29,440 nt of DNA from a virus. Made by a program: the position numbers and the translations under genes. Positions 24,440 through 29,440 of this stretch are shown here, in pieces; the stretch's first letter is position 1; each line of letters starts with the position of its first letter. The stretch spans positions 1 to 29,440 of IMG/VR virus record IMGVR_UViG_3300034407_001806; one strand, given 5' to 3'. Below the pieces are notes generated by a model, which had not been told where the DNA came from, searched no databases, and worked only from the letters and a program-made list of their open reading frames with translations.

Positions 24440-26327
24440 ATGGGTAATGCCAGATGGCTATCCTGATTTATCAGAAGCTAGGGAAGTATCTATTGACCTA
24501 GAAACTTGTGACCCTAACCTTACATCTCGTGGTAGTGGATGGCCTCGTAAAGATGGTTATGTAATTGGCATCGCGGTAGCTGTAGATGGGGCTGCTTGGT
24601 ACTTCCCTATCCGGCATGATAATGGTAGTAACCTTGATGCTAAACAAACACTCCGTTGGTTAGCTGATGTATGCTCAGTTGAGCGTGATTATATTATGCA
24701 TAATGCTATGTATGACCTTGGATGGTTATGGGCAGAAGGTATAGAAGTAAAAGGCCGTATTGTAGATACAATGATTGTAGCTGCACTTATTGATGAAAAT
24801 AGGTTTAGTTATGCCCTCAATGCTCTAGGCCGTGATTACTTGAATGAGCGTAAGAGTGAAAAAGACTTATACGAAGCAGCTAACTCTTTTGGTGTAAATG
24901 CTAAGAGTGAAATGTGGAAGCTCCCTGCTCATTTTGTGGGTGCATATGCTGAACAGGATGCTGCGCTTACCCTGAAGCTGTGGCAGTTCTTTAAAGGTGT
25001 GATAATTAAAGAAGATGTAGCAGATATATTTGACCTTGAATTACAAGTCCTCAAAGTTGTATTTGATATGCGTAAGAAAGGTGTGCGGGTAGACCTAGAA
25101 AAAGCTGAAGAGTTAAAGGTATATCTGCAAAGGGAAGAGGAAAAAGTATTACAAGAATCAGGCGGCACAGATATTGATATATGGGCAGCGGCAAGTATCG
25201 CTAAAGCATTTGATGCAAAAGGATTGACTTACCCTAAAACGCCCAAATCAGGCCAGCCTAGCTTCACTAAGAATTTTCTAGTTAACCATGCCCATGCGCT
25301 TCCTCAGGCTGTGGTTCGAGCTCGTGAGCTGAATAAAGCTAGAACTACTTTTATCGATACTATTATAAAACACCAGCATAATGGTCGTATCCATGCGGAA
25401 GCACATAGCCTCCGTAGTGATGATGGTGGGACAGTTACAGGTCGGTTTAGTTATAGCAATCCTAATCTACAACAAGTACCCGCAAGGAATGCTGAGATTG
25501 GTCCTATGATACGCGGATTGTTCTTACCCGAAGAAGGTGAACTGTGGGGTGCTTTTGATTATAGTAGCCAAGAACCACGGCTCGTCGTCCATTATTCTAG
25601 CCTTCTTAAACTGACTGGCGCACAAGAGTTTGCTGACCAGTACAATGTAGATGCTACTACAGATTTCCACCAGATGGCTGCCGATATAGTTGGAGTACCT
25701 CGTAAACAAGCAAAAGATATTAACCTTGGTTTGTTTTATGGGATGGGTAAGAATAAACTGGCAGAACAATTAGGACTTGAGTATGAGGATGCTAAAGATT
25801 TATTTAAAGAGTATCATGGTAAAGTCCCCTTTGTTCAACAGCTTGCTGATTATGTAGTTAATCGTGCTTCTAATAAAGGTGTTATCCGTACCCTGCTTGG
25901 TCGTAAATGTAGGTTTGATAAATGGGAACCAAATGCTTATGGATTGTATAAACCACAGACATATGAAGATGCATATGCTGAGCATGGTCCAGCTATCAAA
26001 CGTGCCTTCACATATAAAGCCCTTAACAGATTGATACAGGGTAGTGCTGCCGACCAAACAAAAGCTGCGATGGTAGCTTTACATAAAGAAGGTATAACAC
26101 CATTGATACAAGTGCATGATGAATTAGATATATCAGTAGCTGAACCAGAAACAGCCTCTGTAATACAAGAGATTATGGAGACTTGTGTAGATATGCAAAT
26201 ACCAAGTGTGGTAGATGCAGAGTTTGGTCCGAGTTGGGGCGAAGCAAAAAAGACATTTAGTGATAAGCCTTGGTCAAGAGGGGTAAAAGATGGCGGGACA
26301 CCAATGCCAGACAATACCAAACATTAA
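24408..26327 (+). CDS. polA: Family A DNA polymerase with 3'-5' exonuclease; Leu at the Phe762-equivalent position
   Basis: This encodes 639 aa, the phage replicative polymerase. The N-terminal 3'-5' exonuclease has all motifs: SIDLET (Asp30, Glu32), HNAMYDLGWL (Asp103) and YAEQD (Tyr180, Asp184). The polymerase has motif A AFDYSSQEPRL (Asp384), motif B RKQAKDINLGLFYGMG (Arg432, Lys436, Leu440, Tyr444) and motif C QVHDELD (Asp571, Glu572). There is no 5'-3' exonuclease domain. Leu440 replaces the Phe found at position 762 in E. coli Pol I. In viral surveys, this substitution has been linked to slower, more accurate copying and possibly a temperate or less aggressive lifestyle. The start lies inside the zinc-ribbon gene. 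The end overlaps the HD gene by 38 bp. Confidence 0.96.
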   Translation: MQFPLFTPPTEWVMPDGYPDLSEAREVSIDLETCDPNLTSRGSGWPRKDGYVIGIAVAVDGAAWYFPIRHDNGSNLDAKQTLRWLADVCSVERDYIMHNAMYDLGWLWAEGIEVKGRIVDTMIVAALIDENRFSYALNALGRDYLNERKSEKDLYEAANSFGVNAKSEMWKLPAHFVGAYAEQDAALTLKLWQFFKGVIIKEDVADIFDLELQVLKVVFDMRKKGVRVDLEKAEELKVYLQREEEKVLQESGGTDIDIWAAASIAKAFDAKGLTYPKTPKSGQPSFTKNFLVNHAHALPQAVVRARELNKARTTFIDTIIKHQHNGRIHAEAHSLRSDDGGTVTGRFSYSNPNLQQVPARNAEIGPMIRGLFLPEEGELWGAFDYSSQEPRLVVHYSSLLKLTGAQEFADQYNVDATTDFHQMAADIVGVPRKQAKDINLGLFYGMGKNKLAEQLGLEYEDAKDLFKEYHGKVPFVQQLADYVVNRASNKGVIRTLLGRKCRFDKWEPNAYGLYKPQTYEDAYAEHGPAIKRAFTYKALNRLIQGSAADQTKAAMVALHKEGITPLIQVHDELDISVAEPETASVIQEIMETCVDMQIPSVVDAEFGPSWGEAKKTFSDKPWSRGVKDGGTPMPDNTKH

Positions 26328-26817
26328 AACTTTGACAACAGCATGGGATGCTCAGTTTCTATTGCGCTTCCATACAGTTGCCATGCAAGCAGAAAGACAG
26401 ACAGTGGGAGCACATTCATACGCAGTAAGTATATTGATAGACCAACTCTGGCCTGATAGTACAAAACAACTCATCATGGCTTCATTGTATCATGATGTGC
26501 CTGAATTAATACTTGGCGATATACCAGCTACAGCTAAATGGTCTTATCCTGAAGTACAGAAAGCATTTGAAGATGCTGAGAAAAAAGTGTTTGAAGACCT
26601 TGGATTGATCTTTGTTCTTACGGCAGAAGAAAAGAATAGATTGAAAATGGCCGATATGCTTGAACTCGTACTCTATTCTAATCGCCATACAAATCAAAGT
26701 GAACAAATGAAAGTGATCATGCATACAGGTATCAATTTTTTGTATAAAAGGTTTTCTGATTTACCTGATTTTGAGCCAGTAAATAAAGTGCTAACTCATT
26801 ATAATTTAAGCGTTTGA
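26290..26817 (+). CDS. HD-domain 5'-deoxynucleotidase-like phosphohydrolase (YfbR type)
   Basis: This encodes 175 aa. Metal-binding and catalytic residues of the HD family are seen: Arg26/His28 (LLRFHT), His42 in TVGAHSYAV, His68-Asp69 with Glu72 in LYHDVPELILGD (67-77), and Asp122 in KMADMLEL. This spacing is that of YfbR-like enzymes, which remove phosphate from dNMPs. Such an enzyme could drain one canonical nucleotide from the pool, for example dTMP, in a phage that uses a modified pyrimidine. The related dATP phosphohydrolase DatZ has a similar size and also sits near PolA genes in diaminopurine phages. No PurZ is seen here. The 38-bp overlap with polA points to shared expression. Confidence 0.85.
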   Translation: MAGHQCQTIPNIKTLTTAWDAQFLLRFHTVAMQAERQTVGAHSYAVSILIDQLWPDSTKQLIMASLYHDVPELILGDIPATAKWSYPEVQKAFEDAEKKVFEDLGLIFVLTAEEKNRLKMADMLELVLYSNRHTNQSEQMKVIMHTGINFLYKRFSDLPDFEPVNKVLTHYNLSV

Positions 26818-26818
26818 T

Positions 26819-26836
26819 AAAAAAGACAACTTTTTT
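26819..26836 (+). terminator. AT-rich hairpin after the HD-nucleotidase gene
   Basis: AAAAAAG (26819-26825) pairs with CTTTTTT (26830-26836) around ACAA, right after the stop codon. The 3' arm is itself a T-run on the + strand, and the structure is near-symmetric, so it could weakly terminate in either direction. With only one G-C pair it is unlikely to be strong. A promoter candidate follows 38 bp later. Confidence 0.35.
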
Positions 26837-26851
26837 ACTACCCTGAAGTAC

Positions 26852-26880
26852 AAATCCGTAAATAGTTATGCTACTATAAT
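26852..26880 (+). promoter_or_regulatory. Candidate sigma70-type promoter for the accessory block
   Basis: A perfect TATAAT (26875-26880) lies 26 bp before the ATG at 26906, in an 88-bp gap after a weak hairpin. The -35 region 17 bp upstream (AAATCC) matches poorly to TTGACA, so the promoter may need an activator. It would drive the small genes from 26906 onward. The -10 match is seen; promoter use is inferred. Confidence 0.4.
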
Positions 26881-26905
26881 TAAGTAAACACAGAAAGGTT
26901 TGCTT

Positions 26906-27148
26906 ATGGATTGGCAACAATACGAAGATTATATGTTTGACCATGTAGTCTATTACACAATTACAGAGTTCCATGGTCGCGCTAAGTACAGCACATGGCG
27001 TTATGATGATTTACAGGATGCTACTATGGCAATACGCAGAGTAAAATCTACAGAGCCGCGCCGCAGGGTACTCATGTATGCTGTATGCCAGCCTCCTAAC
27101 CGCTTACTCACAGTCAGTTTGCCATTGCCCGAGGATCGTATGCCATGA
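26906..27148 (+). CDS. Small hypothetical protein
   Basis: The ATG at 26906 follows CACAGAAAGG and is preferred over the TTG at 26900, giving 80 aa. The product is rich in aromatic residues at the N-terminus (WQQYEDYMFDHVVYY). It then has a basic helix (about 40-54, AIRRVKSTEPRRR) and a Pro/Leu C-terminus. No family was recognised and there is no membrane segment. The stop overlaps the next start (ATGA), which couples it to the glycosylase-like gene. It is the first gene after the candidate promoter at 26852-26880. Confidence 0.65.
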   Translation: MDWQQYEDYMFDHVVYYTITEFHGRAKYSTWRYDDLQDATMAIRRVKSTEPRRRVLMYAVCQPPNRLLTVSLPLPEDRMP

Positions 27149-27618
27149 ATATATTCTGGCTTTCCATGGATCCCGAGCAATGTGCTCAAATGCATTGTGA
27201 TAAGCATGTTGTTAAGATGCCACTTGAGATGGTGCAGATGCTTTGTACTACTCATTGGCAGCATGGCAATGAAGCACCTTATATGCCTGTTCACCCTAAA
27301 CACCCATGTACGATATGGGTAGGCCAGACTGTAGATAATTACCGTCTGGCATGGCGTATAGGCTATCACTTATTCAAAGAATACACATACCGATACGGCA
27401 AAGTTCATAAGTCCGAATCAGTATTGTATGCTGTACGTTGTGCTCCTCCAGCATTAAAAGCGCGAGGGGTTACTACTCTTCCGCAAGCAATGCCTGAGCA
27501 GTACAAACACCATGATGTTATGGTTGCGTACCGTGATTACTACCGTGGGGAAAAGTCAGAGTTCTGCAAATGGACTAATAGACCTATCCCCGACTTTATG
27601 TTAGACCTGTGTGCATAG
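27145..27618 (+). CDS. Phage protein resembling the pyrimidine-dimer DNA glycosylase/endonuclease V superfamily (tentative)
   Basis: This encodes 157 aa. Its recurrent blocks are MNIFWLSMDPEQCAQMHCDK (1-20), HVVKMPLEMVQML (21-33), HPKHPCTIWVGQTVDNY (50-66), FKEYTYRYGKVHKSE (77-91) and LPQAMPEQYK (111-120). A family of phage proteins with the same pattern is known to me, often left as hypothetical and sometimes linked to the Pyr_excise group that includes T4 endonuclease V. The His/Lys/Glu-rich start would suit a nucleic-acid enzyme. The catalytic N-terminal Thr of T4 endonuclease V is not present. If related, it may act on damaged or unmodified bases. The function is unproven. Confidence 0.6.
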   Translation: MNIFWLSMDPEQCAQMHCDKHVVKMPLEMVQMLCTTHWQHGNEAPYMPVHPKHPCTIWVGQTVDNYRLAWRIGYHLFKEYTYRYGKVHKSESVLYAVRCAPPALKARGVTTLPQAMPEQYKHHDVMVAYRDYYRGEKSEFCKWTNRPIPDFMLDLCA

Positions 27619-27627
27619 GAGAAAGAA

Positions 27628-28071
27628 ATGGACACCAATAACTATAAATCAGTTTCTATTGATATAGAGACATACGAAATACTGGCTAAAATAGCCTCAC
27701 ATGAGTGTCGTACTGTTGGGGGGCAAATTCGTTGGTTGATTAAACAAATGCCCTTACTCGCTGACCTTAAACCAATGTCACCAAGCGCACCTTTACGTCG
27801 TAAGAAAAAAGCTACGGCTATGCGAGCAATGAGTACAAAAGAAAACTATACTTCTAAAATACTTGAGCAGTTTGCAAGCACAAGAGCAACAATGTGCAAA
27901 GATGATTTTGAGCATTTGGCTGGTGAGTGTGACCCCTCTAAAATACTGTCAACACTTTGCCACCGTGGTGATTTAGAACGTATCGGTACTTCCGGTCGCC
28001 CTTACTATTACCATATAACACCTCGCGGTATTCGTTCTCATAATGCAGTTATGGCAAGGAGGGCAGCATGA
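27628..28071 (+). CDS. Putative DNA-binding regulator: ribbon-helix-helix plus winged-helix-like region
   Basis: This encodes 147 aa and starts after AGGAGAAAG. The N-terminal part (SVSIDIETYEILAKIASHECRTVGGQIRWLI, given here in overview from residues 8 to 38) looks like a ribbon-helix-helix fold: one strand, then two helices. A basic linker follows (RRKKKATAMR, about 57-66). The C-terminal part (about 72-140) has helices and a KILSTLCHRGDLERIG block followed by YYYHITPRG, typical of a winged helix. Such a protein could repress or activate phage promoters. Its stop overlaps the next ATG (ATGA). The fold assignment is by pattern only. Confidence 0.62.
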   Translation: MDTNNYKSVSIDIETYEILAKIASHECRTVGGQIRWLIKQMPLLADLKPMSPSAPLRRKKKATAMRAMSTKENYTSKILEQFASTRATMCKDDFEHLAGECDPSKILSTLCHRGDLERIGTSGRPYYYHITPRGIRSHNAVMARRAA

Positions 28072-28319
28072 AACCCATCTGGGAAATTTACCAAGCTGAA
28101 GATGTTAGTGATACTGGTTGCAAAATATGGTTACTGGATGGACCGTTGGTAAAAGGACCTCTGATGTTTCCATCATTAAAAGAACTGCATCGGTATATGG
28201 AATCATTTCATGAAACACCTAAAGAGCGCAATGTTACCAAGTTGCGCTCGGGGGATGCTAGTACACCTAAACATCCTTATGATAGGCCAGATAGTTTCTG
28301 GGAGAAGCAAGATGGCTAG
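28068..28319 (+). CDS. Small hypothetical protein
   Basis: This encodes 83 aa. It begins MKPIWEIYQAEDVSDTG, has a central Leu/Pro-rich part (LLDGPLVKGPLMFPSLKELH), and ends in a charged, Pro-rich tail (KHPYDRPDSFWEKQDG). No motif was recognised. It overlaps the regulator upstream by 4 bp and the helix-turn-helix gene downstream by 8 bp, so all three are likely translated as a group. Confidence 0.6.
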   Translation: MKPIWEIYQAEDVSDTGCKIWLLDGPLVKGPLMFPSLKELHRYMESFHETPKERNVTKLRSGDASTPKHPYDRPDSFWEKQDG

Positions 28320-28638
28320 AGATCCGATTGATGTAGAAACCATGCGTAAGGTAGCAGCAACCGTCGGCAGCCATAAAGAGTTCCGTGATCATTTTGACAT
28401 TGCACCACCGACCGTTCTCCGATGGAAGATGCAATACAATCTGGATTTACCGGATGGAAGGCATACCCGCCAAGATGCTGATTGGATTACTTCTCGCCGT
28501 ATTGATATTCGCAATAGACATGATGCTGGTGAATCATACCAAAGTATCGCTAATGATTATGGAGTAAGCCGACAGATGATATACAATATTTATCGGCGTG
28601 ATAAATTGCGGCTTGCACATGAGGCTGTAAATACTTAA
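28312..28638 (+). CDS. Helix-turn-helix DNA-binding protein
   Basis: The ATG at 28312 follows GGGAGAAG. A longer open frame upstream lies mostly within the previous gene and is unlikely to be used. The 108-aa product has two candidate helix-turn-helix units. One is KEFRDHFDIAPPTVLRWK (22-39), and the other is a classic RHDAGESYQSIANDYGVSRQ (74-93) followed by MIYNIYRRDKL. The pattern resembles the resolvase/transposase-type HTH found in small phage regulators. It may regulate transcription. It overlaps the preceding small gene by 8 bp. Confidence 0.68.
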   Translation: MARDPIDVETMRKVAATVGSHKEFRDHFDIAPPTVLRWKMQYNLDLPDGRHTRQDADWITSRRIDIRNRHDAGESYQSIANDYGVSRQMIYNIYRRDKLRLAHEAVNT

Positions 28639-28677
28639 ATTAATATATGGCAGTTTGTTAATAGAAAGGAGCAAGCC

Positions 28678-28911
28678 ATGACTGGAAATAAAGACTTTAT
28701 TGAAAACCTTGAGCAGTTTACTCGTGTTCATCATGATGTTTTAGATGCTTCACATCAGATTAGTGATTTAGCTAATCTGTATGGTGAGTTACTCGCTTAT
28801 CAAGGTTATGTTGAAGCACGGTATCCTCAAGTGCATAAGGAAGCTATGTTATGTGCTGAGCGTATTGCCCAAGCTCGTATGGATAGGGAGCTTGAGCGTG
28901 AGGTGTCATAA
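28678..28911 (+). CDS. Small hypothetical helical protein
   Basis: This encodes 77 aa and starts after AATAGAAAGGAG, a good binding site in a 39-bp gap. It is likely all helical and rich in charged residues (NLEQFTRVHHDVLDASHQIS and a C-terminal ARMDRELEREVS). No family was recognised. The end overlaps the next small gene in another frame. Confidence 0.6.
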   Translation: MTGNKDFIENLEQFTRVHHDVLDASHQISDLANLYGELLAYQGYVEARYPQVHKEAMLCAERIAQARMDRELEREVS

Positions 28912-29095
28912 ACATGGGTCACCAGCTGATCGTGGTGGGGCTGACCGTTATTATGGTCGGCCTTACAAACCTCATTACTTTCCCGAGGGTACATATGTTG
29001 GTGAGCGGATTACGCCCCCACAAATGACTGAAGCTCAGATTGAGGAGTACCATAATGCGTACAGACAGGAAGAAGACCGTAAAGACTGGGGGTAA
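28898..29095 (+). CDS. Small conserved phage protein with HGSPxDRG motif
   Basis: The chosen GTG start at 28898 is preceded by AGGGAG with 8-nt spacing and gives 65 aa. A longer frame upstream would lie wholly within the previous gene. The protein begins MRCHKHGSPADRGGADRYYG and ends YRQEEDRKDWG. The HGSP-x-DRG-x-AD-x-YYGR block and the terminal DRKDWG are features I recall from small, widely spread phage proteins of unknown function. The recall supports this being a real gene despite the non-ATG start. Its stop lies 48 bp before the next gene. Confidence 0.6.
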   Translation: MRCHKHGSPADRGGADRYYGRPYKPHYFPEGTYVGERITPPQMTEAQIEEYHNAYRQEEDRKDWG

Positions 29096-29143
29096 CTCAT
29101 TGATCGGGTTACATATTTTATCTGCAACACCAAAGAGGACATC

Positions 29144-29407
29144 ATGGATAAACAAGATTTGGAAAACAGTGGCTCACTTCTTGAGCAAATAGTATCACTA
29201 GATTGGGCAAGCCCAACAGGAGCAGAGTGTAGTGCATTTGATATTAGCGATAATTTGAATGCTAGGATATGCTTTCGTCCCAATAACCAAGTTTGGATCA
29301 TCGATAAAAATGAGTTGCGTATAAAATATAATGATGGTCCAGCTTCGGAATTTTGGGGTTTAGAATATTTTTATGGGCAGGATGATAATAATCCTGTTCC
29401 GAGATAA
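29144..29407 (+). CDS. Small hypothetical acidic protein
   Basis: This encodes 87 aa from an ATG preceded by AGAGGAC. It is rich in Asp, Glu and aromatic residues, with alternating hydrophobics in the middle (ICFRPNNQVWIIDKNELRIKY, about residues 42-62, likely beta) and a Phe/Tyr-rich end (EFWGLEYFYGQDD). No family was recognised. It is the last gene before the right edge, and 33 bp of sequence remain after it. Confidence 0.55.
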   Translation: MDKQDLENSGSLLEQIVSLDWASPTGAECSAFDISDNLNARICFRPNNQVWIIDKNELRIKYNDGPASEFWGLEYFYGQDDNNPVPR

Positions 29408-29440
29408 GGGGGTAGACAATTAGGAGTTTTTTCTCCACCT

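Noticed and set aside
909-26231. The hexamer GGTCCG appears repeatedly, for example near 909, 2412, 7553, 14345, 15525, 16440, 20413 and 26226.
   Set aside because: Most cases encode Gly-Pro with the preferred GGT glycine codon, so codon use can explain them. I did not count them against expectation.
26290-26817. PolA next to an HD phosphohydrolase of about 175 aa suggests a diaminopurine (Z) genome with DatZ and DpoZ.
   Set aside because: No PurZ-like adenylosuccinate synthetase or MazZ could be recognised in the window, and the HD spacing fits YfbR-type dNMP nucleotidases equally well. The ThyA-type and thymine modification genes point to a pyrimidine change instead.
29423-29436. GGAG-TTTTTT-CTCC near the right edge as a terminator.
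   Set aside because: The stem is only 4 bp and the T-run lies in the loop. The sequence ends too soon to judge.

Overview
The window looks like about 29 kb of a tailed-phage genome, moderately AT-rich and almost fully coding. It is most likely a short-tailed marine-type phage of a Gram-negative host. The reasons are abutting or overlapping genes, no ribosomal or metabolic genes, a string of large Ala/Gln/Gly-rich virion proteins of the DNA-injection type, a T4-type lysozyme, and a phage replication set. No integrase, tRNA, rRNA, IS element or CRISPR array was seen. The host assignment is inference from general resemblance, not from a search.

Layout. (1) 1-10212 is a late structural block on the + strand. 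It holds a truncated tail or head-completion protein, a small companion, and four probable internal or injection proteins of 504, 286, 876 and 1063 aa. (2) 10212-11142 is a lysis block with a lysozyme and a C-terminally membrane-anchored protein. (3) 11139-12575 is a lone minus-strand SNF2-type helicase that meets the lysis block tail to tail. A divergent regulatory region with short palindromes and a 7-bp tandem repeat follows it. (4) 12836-17634 is a + strand replication block: two conserved unknowns, an SSB-like protein with an acidic DDDVPF tail, an archaeo-eukaryotic-type primase and a UvrD-like helicase. (5) 17724-19797 holds small unknowns and a DUF932 protein. (6) 19801-23905 is a probable DNA thymine (5-hydroxymethyluracil) hypermodification cluster. 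It encodes a protein of the 5-hmdU DNA kinase helical-domain / alpha-glutamyl-putrescinyl-thymine pyrophosphorylase superfamily, an NrdR-like zinc ribbon, a TET-associated-type glycosyltransferase, a radical SAM/SPASM-like enzyme and a thymidylate-synthase homologue that may be a dUMP hydroxymethylase. (7) 23875-26817 holds a 132-aa protein, a 57-aa zinc ribbon, a family A DNA polymerase with Leu at the residue equivalent to E. coli Phe762, and an HD-domain nucleotidase. (8) 26906-29407 is a run of small accessory genes, including a possible DNA-glycosylase-like protein and two putative DNA-binding regulators.

How the genes may fit together (inference). The ThyA homologue and HD nucleotidase would reshape the pyrimidine pool. 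PolA, with the primase, SSB-like protein and helicases, would copy the genome with the altered base. The pyrophosphorylase-like protein, radical SAM enzyme and glycosyltransferase would then build a larger modification on DNA. The most interesting point is this combination, found without a recognisable P-loop 5-hmdU kinase or TET/JBP oxygenase in the window.
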